Positions 26,861 through 36,203 of a stretch of DNA of 64,000 nucleotides are shown here, piece after piece; position 1 is the stretch's first letter; the number at the start of each line of letters is the position of its first letter. The translations under genes and the position numbers were made by a program. The stretch covers positions 62,001-126,000 of the forward strand of contig CBDEGK010000005.1 in assembly GCA_965237855.1 (NCBI GenBank). The letters are read 5' to 3'. This DNA is from CBDEGK01 sp965237855. Lineage in GTDB: Bacteria; Pseudomonadota; Gammaproteobacteria; Pseudomonadales; Halieaceae. The notes beneath the pieces are model-generated. The model was not told the DNA's origin. It was given only the letters and a program-made list of their open reading frames with translations, and did no database searches.

Positions 26861-27635
26861 GGTTCTGACAAGTTAAATCCTCGGTCCGACGAAAATCAAG
26901 GACAACTCCTCACGCCACTGCCCAGCTCCATTCAGCGAACGCACTCACCCTAAGATCGCGGTAGTGCTGAGCACGTACCAAATGCCTACCAAGATTGAAT
27001 AGATTTGAAACAGCCGCGTGAGCACCGAGGAACCTCTGAGCCTGCCTTATCGATTTAAACTTGCGCATGCCCCGCTCCCTCACCCTGGTTGCTTCATGAG
27101 ATTGCTCGGCTCTGTTATTTGAATACCGGTCCGTAACATGGATCGTCTCGGGTATCAGTTCACGATGGGCTACGCCATAACTTCTCAACTTATCCGTCAC
27201 GATCTTCCTAGGCTCGCTGCCATGACATTTCAGCAAACGCCCAAAAAACCGCTTAGCCGCTGCTCCATTACGCTTGGCTTGCAGATAGACATCCACCACC
27301 TCGCCATCCTGGTCGACTGCGCGCCAGAGATAATGTCGTTTCCCGTTGATCTTCACGAATACTTCGTCGATGTAGAAGGTGTCACCGTAGCCTCGGTGTT
27401 TCCGTTTCAACCGACGGACATATTTGGGGCCGAACTTTATACACCAGAGGCGAATTGATTCGTGGCTTACTGTGATACCGCGTTCAGCCAGTAGATCCTC
27501 GATGTCTCTGTGACTAAGATTGAAGCGGAAGTAGAGCCAAACTGCGTAGGAAATGATATCTGGAGGAAATCGATGGCGTTTGTATGTATTCATCCACCGA
27601 TTCTATCAATTTCAGTGAGTTTACTTGTCAGTACC
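26861..27635 (-). mobile_element. IS6-family insertion sequence (775 bp)
   Basis: The ends are imperfect inverted repeats: GGTTCTGACAAGTTAA at the left (from 26861) and, read from the right end at 27635 inwards, GGTACTGACAAGTAAA. Length and one IS6-type transposase gene fit the family. The 8 bp on the two sides (GTCGCTTG and TTTTGGAG) do not match, so there is no target duplication; together with the lost LysR 3' part this suggests an adjacent deletion by replicative transposition. Confidence 0.88.
26910..27593 (-). CDS. IS6-family DDE transposase
   Basis: 227 residues, the full length of the family. An N-terminal zinc-less HTH region (DIISYAVWLYFRFNLSHRDI, then GITVSHESIRLWC) precedes the catalytic core: first Asp in FYIDEVFVKI, second Asp in KIVTDKLRSYG, and Glu in NNRAEQSHEATR, followed by the conserved RERGMRKFKS. 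No stop or frameshift interrupts it, so it is probably functional. Ribosome site and promoter would lie within the right end of the element. Confidence 0.93.
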   Translation of the reverse strand: MNTYKRHRFPPDIISYAVWLYFRFNLSHRDIEDLLAERGITVSHESIRLWCIKFGPKYVRRLKRKHRGYGDTFYIDEVFVKINGKRHYLWRAVDQDGEVVDVYLQAKRNGAAAKRFFGRLLKCHGSEPRKIVTDKLRSYGVAHRELIPETIHVTDRYSNNRAEQSHEATRVRERGMRKFKSIRQAQRFLGAHAAVSNLFNLGRHLVRAQHYRDLRVSAFAEWSWAVA

Positions 27636-27646
27636 TTTTGGAGAAA

Positions 27647-27674
27647 CCAACCACACGGGAACCCGCGTGGTTGG
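27647..27674 (-). terminator. Hairpin terminator downstream of tRNA
   Basis: The arms CCAACCAC and GTGGTTGG flank an inner CGGG/CCCG stem, with one A/C mismatch and an AA loop. Read on the minus strand it is followed by TTTCT, which is cut short by the IS right end at 27635. It lies 6 bp after the tRNA CCA end. Confidence 0.65.
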
Positions 27675-27680
27675 TGGGAT

Positions 27681-27757
27681 TGGTGGGCCCTCCGTGACTT
27701 GAACACGGGACCTGCCGATTATGAGTCGGATGCTCTAACCAACTGAGCTAAGGGCCC
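27681..27757 (-). tRNA. tRNA with CAU anticodon (Ile2 or elongator Met)
   Basis: A complete 77-nt cloverleaf with encoded CCA: acceptor GGGCCCT pairing with AGGGCCC, D-arm GCTC/GAGC, anticodon loop CTCATAA (CAU at 27723-27721), and T-arm CCGTG/CACGG with loop TTCAAGT. The acceptor has C4-G69 and C5-G68, which in gammaproteobacteria are determinants for lysidine modification by TilS, so tRNA-Ile2 (decoding AUA) is more likely than elongator Met. A scoring model for CAU tRNAs would settle it. Confidence 0.93.
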
Positions 27758-27800
27758 AAAAACTGTATCTTGTACCAACTTTTCCTTCTGTACTGCTCAA

Positions 27801-27848
27801 ACCTGTAAATTATGAGTCGGATGCTCTAACCAACTGAGCTATGGGCCC
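27801..27848 (-). pseudogene. Decayed second copy of the CAU tRNA
   Basis: Read from 27848 leftward it is identical to the intact tRNA from the acceptor 5' strand (except position 7, A for T), through the D-arm to the anticodon loop, about 40 nt. Beyond that, the 3' anticodon strand reads TTTAC instead of TCGGC so the stem cannot form, and T-arm and acceptor 3' strand are not recognisable. It lies 44 bp upstream of the intact tRNA in the same direction. Confidence 0.85.
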
Positions 27849-27943
27849 GATCGGCACACCCTATGGTATGCGCTGGAGGAGGCGGGATTATAAAGTATAT
27901 GGCGGACAATGCCAGATGTCCGCCACACTCTTTCTGGGTGCGT

Positions 27944-28762
27944 TCAGTGGTAGTCGTCGTACAGGGCCGGCAAGAATCCCGCCAGGTGATTCATTTCCAT
28001 ACCACAGTGGACCAACATGTCCTCGGCCATCGAAGCGGGCAGCAGGCGCTGCAGTATCCAGCGGGATCCCAGGGCTTTGTTGATCGGGTTGTCTGGGGAA
28101 AGGCTGCTCAGATGGGGGGTGCCAAGCCAGAAGCGACTACGCATCTCGGCGCCGCCTTCTATCTGTCGCAGTTGATGAATCAGGTAGCCAATGGTGATGG
28201 GTGCGCCTTGCAGTTGCACCTTGCCACAGACCAGGGCACTGATATCACTGTCCATTGAGTCCAGATTGCCAAACACTGTCGCCGGCTCCGCGAAAGAAAT
28301 CCGTATTTTGTGCAAGGCGTCTCCGATGTATTCGGTTACGTAATGGGTAGTCAGGTATTTTTCCTTATCTGAAAGCTGCGGGTCATCGCCTAGCATTTCG
28401 CGGGTGCCGTTGGCGATGTGGGCGCGCGGGTGCCACAGCTTGTAGCGTTGGGCCTCCATGTAGTGCCAGCCCATCCACCACTCGAACATGGCGCCGTGCA
28501 CGTTGGGCATCAACGTTTGTACGGCGACAAATAGTTGGCCGTTTCCCAGCCGCGTAAAGCCGTTCTCAAGGGCCAGATGGCCGGAGTCCAGCAATTGATC
28601 GGCCTGGTCCATGGGAAAACCCAGACCCCGGGCTTCTCTGCCGTGAACAACGGCCTGCGCCACCTGCGGCTGCAAGGGCTGCATATCTGGATTCCAATAC
28701 CTGGCGTAGGGCTTGTCGTCCAGGTCGCCGGGGCGCATACCGAGGTAGATGTCCTTCTTCAT
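27944..28762 (-). CDS. PhlG/DAPG-hydrolase family C-C hydrolase
   Basis: About 272 residues. The block GAMFEWWMGWHYMEAQRYKL followed by WHPRAH, and the C-terminal VHCGMEMNHLAGFLPALY, match the 2,4-diacetylphloroglucinol hydrolase (PhlG)/phloretin hydrolase family, where His and Glu residues in these two blocks bind zinc and cleave a C-C bond between an aromatic ring and an acyl group. I chose ATG 28762 because it is preceded by GGAGG seven bases upstream; the longer frame begins without a ribosome site. It stands alone between a tRNA relic and a TA module. Substrate unknown, probably an acylphenol. Confidence 0.85.
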   Translation of the reverse strand: MKKDIYLGMRPGDLDDKPYARYWNPDMQPLQPQVAQAVVHGREARGLGFPMDQADQLLDSGHLALENGFTRLGNGQLFVAVQTLMPNVHGAMFEWWMGWHYMEAQRYKLWHPRAHIANGTREMLGDDPQLSDKEKYLTTHYVTEYIGDALHKIRISFAEPATVFGNLDSMDSDISALVCGKVQLQGAPITIGYLIHQLRQIEGGAEMRSRFWLGTPHLSSLSPDNPINKALGSRWILQRLLPASMAEDMLVHCGMEMNHLAGFLPALYDDYH

Positions 28763-28876
28763 AAGTTTCCTCCACAAGGCTTCAACTGGAAAGTACGCGA
28801 TTGTAATCCTCAAGTCATTGATTCAACTGGACGGTATAGAGAGAAGAAGCGAAAAATGGATTAATACGTCAAAGAA

Positions 28877-29056
28877 TTGGCTGACAAGCGAGCGTTACTG
28901 GTGGCCGAAGAAGGTTATGCGCTGGGTGAGTTTTCGAATGTAAACATGGCAATACTGAGCTGCCGCGAACAGTGCCAGGTCGTACCCCTGTATATCGAGC
29001 GGCACTACAGCTATCTGGGGCAGGACCCCGGCGATTTCGACGCCAGCTTTATATAG
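28877..29056 (+). pseudogene. Possible gene remnant, 59 codons
   Basis: The frame starts at a TTG just after an in-frame TAA (28862) and ends at TAG. Its product contains LLVAEEGYALGEFSNVNMAI and then LYIERHYSYLGQDPGDFDAS, which looks like genuine protein, perhaps the C-terminus of a lost gene. I cannot assign a family and there is no ribosome site; an internal ATG at 28946 would leave 36 codons. Its position in a rearranged patch favours a relic. Confidence 0.3.
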
Positions 29057-29138
29057 CACGGCGCTTGTTTGGCGGGCCGAGGGCTGAACTCAGGCCCCAG
29101 GCTCACATGGATGCATGTCCGTGAACAGGAGTTGTTTA

Positions 29139-29167
29139 TTGACGTCATAACGTTATAGCGTTATGGT
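29139..29167 (+). promoter_or_regulatory. TA operon promoter with inverted-repeat operator
   Basis: TTGACG (29139-29144) and TATGGT (29162-29167) are 17 bp apart. Overlapping the spacer and the -10 is the inverted repeat CATAACG-N6-CGTTATG (29146-29165), perfect in both arms. This is the usual layout for repression by an RHH antitoxin or toxin-antitoxin complex. Confidence 0.75.
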
Positions 29168-29195
29168 GCTCTTACCCCCGAAATGAGGTGGGCAC

Positions 29196-29429
29196 ATGGG
29201 CACATTATCCAAACGATCCACAGTTTATTTTGATCCTGACATTCATCAGGCATTGAAGTTAAAGGCAGCGACGGCCAACTCCTCCTTGTCCGAGCTGGTT
29301 GACGAAGCAGTCAGATTGCTTATGCAGGAAGACCAGGAAGACCTTGCGGCAGTGGCGGGACGCGTGAGCGAGCCGACGGTTAGTTACGAGGCATTGCTGA
29401 ATGATCTGAAGAAGCATGGCAAGCTATAA
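29196..29429 (+). CDS. RHH-type antitoxin
   Basis: 77 residues. The N-terminus KRSTVYFDPDIHQALKLKAA is a ribbon-helix-helix DNA-binding motif followed by SSLSELVDEAVRLLMQ, as in CopG/RelB-type antitoxins; the acidic, flexible C-terminal part would wrap the toxin. It overlaps the toxin gene by 14 bp, and an inverted-repeat operator lies upstream. The gene should neutralise the toxin and repress the operon. Confidence 0.88.
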   Translation: MGTLSKRSTVYFDPDIHQALKLKAATANSSLSELVDEAVRLLMQEDQEDLAAVAGRVSEPTVSYEALLNDLKKHGKL

Positions 29430-29673
29430 GCTGCTGTTCAAAAAGTCAGTCGCCAAGGACCTGCGGCTTCTCCCAAACAAAGATATTAAACGAATCCTGA
29501 AACGAATTGAGGCGCTTGCAGATGATCCGAGAGGGCGGGGTTGTGCCAAGCTTTCGGGTCACTCGCTATATCGAGTAAGAGTGGGTGTCTACCGCGTGGT
29601 GTACGAGATTCTGGACGATCAATTGGTCATTCATGTGATCAGGGTTGCACACCGAGCCAGGGTTTACCGCTAG
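29416..29673 (+). CDS. RelE/ParE-superfamily toxin
   Basis: 85 residues. The pattern YKLLFKKSVAKDLRLLPNKD, GRGCAKLSGHSLYRVRVGVY and the final VIRVAHRARVYR is typical of RelE-type toxins, including the basic Arg/Lys residues that RelE uses on ribosome-bound mRNA. Whether it is an RNase (RelE) or a gyrase poison (ParE) cannot be said from sequence; the YRVRVGVYRVVYEI core leans towards RelE. Translationally coupled to the antitoxin. Its last 4 bases overlap the convergent flavoprotein gene. Confidence 0.88.
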   Translation: MASYKLLFKKSVAKDLRLLPNKDIKRILKRIEALADDPRGRGCAKLSGHSLYRVRVGVYRVVYEILDDQLVIHVIRVAHRARVYR

Positions 29674-31355
29674 GCTGGGCTTTGCCCGCTGATATGCTTC
29701 CCGGCCAGGTAGCCAAAGGTCATGGCCGGCCCCAGCGTCGAACCCGGCCCTGGGTAGGTGGGTAGCACCGCCTTGGAACAGTTGCCGATGGCGTATAGCC
29801 CCTCAATAACATGTCCCTGTTCATGTACGACCTGGGCATGTTCTGTCACCACCATGCCGCCTTGGGTGCCAAAATCACCCGGGTCTAGCAGCTGGGCATA
29901 GAAAGGCGGTTTGACGATAGGCCCCAGGCAGGGATTGGGTTCGACTTCCGGGTCGCCGTAGTAGCGGTCATAGGCAGAATCACCTCGCTGCAGGTCGAGA
30001 TCCTTGCCCTCGGCGGCGTAGAGGTTGAACGTCTTCACGGTGTCACAAAAGCCACTGGGATCGATGTTCATTTGCTGCGCCAGCTCCTCCAGGGTGTTGG
30101 CAATGCCCAGGAAACCGCCGCTGAAGAACCCCTCCGGAATATTACCGTCATTGTCTGGCAGCGGGTAAACCCGGTATTTCTTGCGGAAGTCGGCATCCCA
30201 GATCATGTAGTGCGGCATACAGGGGTTGTCTTCGGAATGTAAGGCAAGGGTTTCCTTCATGTAGGCCATGTAGTTCTGTGATTCATTGGAAAACCGCTGG
30301 CCCCGTTGGTTCACCACGATGCTGCCGGGAAAGGACTTGGTGGCGATACTCAGGTAGGGATGGTCGCTGTCGGGGCCGCGGGTCACCGAGCACCACCAGG
30401 CATTGTTCATCAGCTCGGTCTTGGCGCCGATGGCCATGGCCGCGCGGTGAGCATCACCGGTATTGGTTTTGATGCCGGCGCTCCAATCGGTGCTGGTGGG
30501 TTTAGGCAGGTATTGCTCGCGCATGGCCTGATTGTGCTCAAATCCGCCCGCCGCCAGGATCACGCCCTTGCGGGCCTGGATGCGCCGGCTAACGCCTTCT
30601 TGCTGGACGATAACCCCAGTGACTCTCTCATCCTCCATTACCAGCTCCTGCAGCGCGCAGTTGAGTCGCAGGGGGATGTCCTGATCCCGCATGGAAGCCC
30701 GCAGGCGGGCGATACCGGCATTGCCCACGGTGAGGCGCTTGGCCAGCCTGGTTTTAAAGCGCCAGGGGATGTCGAAGGCATAGGTCAGCAGCATTTTTGC
30801 GGCTAGAAACATCCAGCCCCTGAGTTTGCCAAATAGCACCTGTGCTTCTACCTGGGTCATACCGATCCGGTCAAACATCAGCGCATAGGGCTCTACCATG
30901 TCATGGAAATCGTCTCCCAGTTCTGGCCGCATAAACGGCGCTGGCTCCATGGAACGATGGCCTTCCCGCGCACCGGGTAAATTGGTGTAGTAATCGGGGT
31001 ATTTCTCCAGGGTTTGATAACGAACTCGGGTGTTATCGTGGAGAAAGTCCACCATTTTGGGGGCATGCTCGAGATAGGTGTCGATCATGGCTGCATCAAC
31101 CATGTCTGCTGGCACGGTTTGGCGCAGGTACTCGCGGGCATCTTCGATGGAATCCTCAGCACCTGCCGCCTTCGCGTAACGGTTGCAGGGCACCCACACG
31201 CCACCGCCGGACAGCGCGCTGGTACCGCCGAAGCGCTCGGATTTCTCGATCAGCAACACCTCACCAGCCCCCATGATCTTGCTGCACAGGGCGGCGGTCA
31301 TGCCGGCATTGCCAGATCCTACGACGATGACATCGACAGTTTCATCCCACACCAT
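29670..31355 (-). CDS. FAD-binding dehydrogenase (3-ketosteroid dehydrogenase-like)
   Basis: About 561 residues. The dinucleotide motif VDVIVVGSGNAGMTAALCSK opens the protein, then ERFGGTSALSGGGVWVPCN, and the end has GLYAIGNCSKAVLPTYPGPG and AMTFGYLAGKH, the arrangement of FAD enzymes of the fumarate reductase/KstD superfamily. These dehydrogenate ring A of 3-ketosteroids or reduce enoates. I chose ATG 31355; a longer frame starts within the rpoD gene, across its terminator, and is not credible. Single gene, separated from rpoD by a terminator. The substrate is inferred only from family. Confidence 0.85.
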   Translation of the reverse strand: MVWDETVDVIVVGSGNAGMTAALCSKIMGAGEVLLIEKSERFGGTSALSGGGVWVPCNRYAKAAGAEDSIEDAREYLRQTVPADMVDAAMIDTYLEHAPKMVDFLHDNTRVRYQTLEKYPDYYTNLPGAREGHRSMEPAPFMRPELGDDFHDMVEPYALMFDRIGMTQVEAQVLFGKLRGWMFLAAKMLLTYAFDIPWRFKTRLAKRLTVGNAGIARLRASMRDQDIPLRLNCALQELVMEDERVTGVIVQQEGVSRRIQARKGVILAAGGFEHNQAMREQYLPKPTSTDWSAGIKTNTGDAHRAAMAIGAKTELMNNAWWCSVTRGPDSDHPYLSIATKSFPGSIVVNQRGQRFSNESQNYMAYMKETLALHSEDNPCMPHYMIWDADFRKKYRVYPLPDNDGNIPEGFFSGGFLGIANTLEELAQQMNIDPSGFCDTVKTFNLYAAEGKDLDLQRGDSAYDRYYGDPEVEPNPCLGPIVKPPFYAQLLDPGDFGTQGGMVVTEHAQVVHEQGHVIEGLYAIGNCSKAVLPTYPGPGSTLGPAMTFGYLAGKHISGQSPA

Positions 31356-31447
31356 GGGTAAATGCTCCTCTGGAAGAGGGCACAGTGTAATGGATGCGGT
31401 GGTGGGCCTCGGTGGTTGTGGTTTATCTAAGTGATACGGCGGCGCAT

Positions 31448-31471
31448 AAAAAAGGGGCCCTGAGGCCCCTT
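31448..31471 (-). terminator. rpoD rho-independent terminator
   Basis: On the minus strand AAGGGGCC, loop TCAG and GGCCCCTT form a perfect 8-bp stem, followed immediately by a T-run (six A on the plus strand at 31448-31453). It lies 33 bp after the rpoD stop. Confidence 0.92.
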
Positions 31472-31503
31472 GTTGGTATCTGCCGGCGAGCTTGCTCTTC
31501 TCT

Positions 31504-33339
<1,836 letters not shown>

Positions 33340-33400
33340 CAATTTGGCACCTTTCTTAGTCTGTAGCTGTTCGGGATGGGCATACAAAAGTTAGCCGCCC

Positions 33401-33406
33401 ATTATA
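33401..33406 (-). promoter_or_regulatory. Candidate -10 of an rpoD promoter
   Basis: TATAAT, perfect consensus on the minus strand, about 62 bp before the rpoD ATG in the dnaG-rpoD spacer. No good -35 is seen at 16-18 bp (GAGTAAAC lies there), so it may respond to an activator or to another sigma factor. Internal rpoD promoters are known in this operon. Confidence 0.45.
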
Positions 33407-33491
33407 ACCGAAAATGTTTACTCGGTACTACTCTTCATAGCATTTTGGAATTAGCAGCCGGCTTCGGGCTATTTTTATTGTCAGAAGCGTT

Positions 33492-35312
33492 TTATTTGCT
33501 GCGTTCTTCGTCCAGGCGCCGCAGTTCCTCTAGCGCCCGACGAGCTTCCAGCCTTTCCAATTCGCTAATGTCAGCGTAGTTCCTGTCTTTCAGTTTGTCG
33601 ACTTGGGCATCCAAATTTTGTTGCCTGGGATGTTCGACTAATCTCTTAATGGTGTCAGAAAACTGATTTTCAATGCCTTCGGCCGGAATAAGCCGCTCCT
33701 GGCTGGCCAGTTGATTGAGCAACTCACCCTCAGTGCTGCCATACCAGTGGCCGAGAATCATGGAGGTGTTCGACTCGGGTCGTCGCTGCAATAATTCCAT
33801 GACCTCCGCCAGCAGTTTTACTTCATCGTTGTTACTGGTGCGCAGCGGTTCCAGGTTATCAATTTGCTTGGCCATATCTGGCTGATGTAGTAGCAGGGCC
33901 AGCGCTGATTGGGCCAGGGTGCGAAAACCACTGGGTTTTTCGTAGAGCGGTTTGCGCTGCCGCGGTTCAGGCGTGGTTGGCACCCGGTCTTCATACTCGG
34001 GTGGGTCCTGGGAGGGCGGCTCGATATCGACCAGGCTTTGCAATTCGCTGGAATCCAGGCCGGTACGAGCGGCCAGTTCCTTGAGTACCAGTTGCTTGTA
34101 AACCCCGGTCGGTATCATGGCCAGCATTGGCGCCGCCAGCTTGCTGAGTCGGGCGCGGCCGTCGAGGCTGTTCATATCCAGTTTTTTGGACAGACTGTCA
34201 AACAGGTATTGTTCAAGTGGTGTGGCGGCTTCAACCAGGGCCTGGAAATGCTCCGGCCCTTCCTTGCGTACCAGCGTATCGGGGTCTTCGCCATCTGGCA
34301 GAAACAGGAAGCGAGCCTGGCGGCCATCCTGCATGGCCGGCAGGGTTGACTCCAAAGCCCGATCAGCGGCCTTGCGGCCGGCATCATCGCCATCGAAGCA
34401 GAAAACAACCTCGGGGCAGAGTCGATAGATTTTTTCCAGGTGTGCCGTGCTGGTGGCCGTACCCAGTGTGGCCGTGGCATAGGTAATACCATGCTGGGCG
34501 AGGGCGATGACGTCCATATACCCCTCCACCACCACAATACGCTCCAGTGTGCGATTGGCTTTCTTGGCCTGGTAGAGGCCGTATAGTTCGCGGCCTTTGT
34601 GGAATATCTCGGTTTCGGGTGAGTTCAGGTACTTGGGCTTATCATCCCCCAGCACGCGACCACCGAAGGCAATGACGCGACCGCGTTGATCGCGAATGGG
34701 GAAGACCACCCGGTGGCGGAAGCGGTCATAACGGCGGCCTTGTTCGTTTTCCACCACCATGCCGGCTTTAAACAATTGTTTCTTGCGCTCGTCGTCCGTG
34801 CCCAGTGCGCTGAGCAGGTTGTCCCAGCCGGGCGGCGCGTAGCCCATGTCGTAGTGTTTAGCGATCTGGCCGGTGAGCCCGCGGCCTTTCAGGTAGGTGA
34901 CAGCCTCTTCTTTTTGCGCGTGTTGGCGCAGCTGCATCTGGTAGAAAGCGGCCACCTCCTCCATCAACGGATACAGCTCCCGCTGGCTGCGCCGGGCCGG
35001 GTTGGGTTTTTCCTCACGTGGCACTTTCATGCCCACGGAATCGGCCAGGTTTTCCACCGCCTGGGGGAACTCCTGGTTCTCGTAATCCATGATGAAGCCG
35101 AGGGCATTCCCGCCGGCGCCGCAGCCAAAGCAGTAATAGAACTGCTTCTCGGGATTGACACTGAAGGAGGGGGTTTTCTCGTCGTGGAAGGGACAGCGGG
35201 CAGAGTAATTCTTGCCAGTTTTCTTGAGTTTCACACGCCGGTCGACAACCTCAACAATGTCTACCCGGTCGAGCAAGTCGTCAATAAAAGTCTGTGGAAT
35301 CAGTCCGGCCAT
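33492..35312 (-). CDS. dnaG: DNA primase DnaG
   Basis: 606 residues. The N-terminal zinc-binding domain has CPFHDEKTPSFSV and YYCFGCGAGGNAL (CHC2), the middle holds the TOPRIM core with VVEGYMDVIALAQHG and FCFDGDDAGRKAADRAL, and the C-terminal helicase-binding domain follows. It makes RNA primers at the replication fork with DnaB. It lies between yqeY and rpoD in the macromolecular synthesis operon, with an 83-bp spacer upstream that contains an imperfect repeat. Confidence 0.97.
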   Translation of the reverse strand: MAGLIPQTFIDDLLDRVDIVEVVDRRVKLKKTGKNYSARCPFHDEKTPSFSVNPEKQFYYCFGCGAGGNALGFIMDYENQEFPQAVENLADSVGMKVPREEKPNPARRSQRELYPLMEEVAAFYQMQLRQHAQKEEAVTYLKGRGLTGQIAKHYDMGYAPPGWDNLLSALGTDDERKKQLFKAGMVVENEQGRRYDRFRHRVVFPIRDQRGRVIAFGGRVLGDDKPKYLNSPETEIFHKGRELYGLYQAKKANRTLERIVVVEGYMDVIALAQHGITYATATLGTATSTAHLEKIYRLCPEVVFCFDGDDAGRKAADRALESTLPAMQDGRQARFLFLPDGEDPDTLVRKEGPEHFQALVEAATPLEQYLFDSLSKKLDMNSLDGRARLSKLAAPMLAMIPTGVYKQLVLKELAARTGLDSSELQSLVDIEPPSQDPPEYEDRVPTTPEPRQRKPLYEKPSGFRTLAQSALALLLHQPDMAKQIDNLEPLRTSNNDEVKLLAEVMELLQRRPESNTSMILGHWYGSTEGELLNQLASQERLIPAEGIENQFSDTIKRLVEHPRQQNLDAQVDKLKDRNYADISELERLEARRALEELRRLDEERSK

Positions 35313-35339
35313 AGTCCTTGAAGCCTAGCATGTATGGTC

Positions 35340-35382
35340 CGATCCGCGCTCGGGGGGCGCGGAGGTCGATCCGCACTCGGGG
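35340..35382. repeat. Imperfect direct repeat in yqeY-dnaG spacer
   Basis: CGATCCGCGCTCGGGG (35340-35355) recurs at 35367-35382 as CGATCCGCACTCGGGG, one mismatch, period 27. It lies 13 bp after the yqeY stop on the minus strand. Confidence 0.75.
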
Positions 35383-35395
35383 CCGGCGCCCCGGG

Positions 35396-35848
35396 CTAGC
35401 TCAGGCGTTGTTTTACCAGTTGGCTGACCTGGCCCATATCGGCGCGGCCTTGCAGCTTGGGTTTAAGCTGGCCCATGACCGGGCCCATGGCCTGCATGCC
35501 GGTAGCATCGGTGCTCGCCAGTGCCTCGTCGATCATGGCAGTGATCTCCGCTTCGGAGAGCTGTTCGGGCAGAAATTCCTGGATCACACCAATTTCGTAG
35601 TTTTCCTGGTCGGCCAGTTCTGGGCGGTTGGCATCGCTGTACTGCTGGGCAGAATCGCGGCGCTGTTTGACCATTTTGTCGAGCACAGCGAGTACCCGGG
35701 CGTCATCGAGTTCAATGCGCTCATCTACTTCTATGCGTTTGAAATCGGCCAGCATTAGCCGAATGGTGGTGAGGCGGGGCTTGTCTTTAGCTTTCATGGC
35801 TACCTTCATGGCAGCCCGAATAGAGTCATTCAGGGGCGAATTGCTCAT
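35396..35848 (-). CDS. yqeY: YqeY/GatB-like domain protein
   Basis: 150 residues, the typical size. It begins SPLNDSIRAAMKVAMKAKDK, continues RLTTIRLMLADFKRIEVDER, and ends with the GatB/Yqey domain motif GMQAMGPVMGQLKPKLQGRA. Related to the tail domain of amidotransferase GatB; its exact role in tRNA metabolism is unproven. It stands between rpsU (3 bp apart) and dnaG as in many gammaproteobacteria. Confidence 0.95.
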   Translation of the reverse strand: MSNSPLNDSIRAAMKVAMKAKDKPRLTTIRLMLADFKRIEVDERIELDDARVLAVLDKMVKQRRDSAQQYSDANRPELADQENYEIGVIQEFLPEQLSEAEITAMIDEALASTDATGMQAMGPVMGQLKPKLQGRADMGQVSQLVKQRLS

Positions 35849-35851
35849 CCC

Positions 35852-36067
35852 CTAGTACAGACGGACCCGCTTTTTGTTTTCGCGAGAAACCTTTTTGGCG
35901 TGGCGCTTCACGGCAGCCGCAGCAGCGCGCTTGCGCACGGTGGTGGGCTTTTCGTAGTGCTCGCGCTTGCGAACTTCGGCCAATACGCCGGCCTTTTCGC
36001 ATGAGCGCTTGAAGCGACGCAGCGCGATATCAAAGGGCTCGTTTTCCTTGAGTTTGATGTGTGGCAT
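35852..36067 (-). CDS. rpsU: 30S ribosomal protein S21
   Basis: 71 residues, basic, with the S21 pattern MPHIKLKENEPFDIALRRF, RSCEKAGVLAEVRKRE and the C-terminal Arg/Lys-rich helix ending RVRLY. It binds 16S rRNA near the anti-Shine-Dalgarno platform and helps initiation. It is the first gene of the rpsU-yqeY-dnaG-rpoD operon; a good promoter lies at 36145-36173. Confidence 0.98.
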   Translation of the reverse strand: MPHIKLKENEPFDIALRRFKRSCEKAGVLAEVRKREHYEKPTTVRKRAAAAAVKRHAKKVSRENKKRVRLY

Positions 36068-36144
36068 TCAACCTGTACCTGTCAGTGTATTCGTTTTGGC
36101 CCCAAGTCCAGTATTTATGGGGTCTGGAGCCGTAAAGGGCGCGC

Positions 36145-36173
36145 ATTTTAAACCCTCTGGAGGTATATTGCAA
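36145..36173 (-). promoter_or_regulatory. rpsU operon promoter
   Basis: On the minus strand TTGCAA (36173-36168) and TAAAAT (36150-36145) are 17 bp apart, close to the sigma70 consensus, upstream of a 70-nt leader before the rpsU ATG. TTGCAA is its own reverse complement. Confidence 0.7.
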
Positions 36174-36196
36174 AGGGCATTATTCCTATATATTAC
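36168..36196 (+). promoter_or_regulatory. Candidate tsaD promoter sharing the rpsU -35 box
   Basis: The same TTGCAA (36168-36173) read on the plus strand is followed after 17 bp by TATTAC (36191-36196); TATATT at 36189 is an alternative with 15 bp. Transcription would start at about 36203, next to the tsaD ATG at 36204, and no Shine-Dalgarno sequence is visible. Confidence 0.4.
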
Positions 36197-36203
36197 GCGA
36201 CCT

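Larger units (their letters stand above)
28763..29195. other. 433-bp region without a convincing gene
   Basis: Between the PhlG-type gene and the antitoxin. It holds a possible promoter for the former, a 59-codon unassigned frame (28877-29056) and the operator-promoter of the TA pair at its right end. Nothing else is recognisable. Confidence 0.6.

Noticed and set aside
27681..27848. tRNA pair as att sites of an integrated element
   Set aside because: The duplicated part is the 5' half, not the usual 3' end; only 44 bp separate the copies and no integrase is present.
26861..29673. Prophage or conjugative element
   Set aside because: Only one IS, a TA pair and relics are present; no structural, integrase or mobilisation genes.
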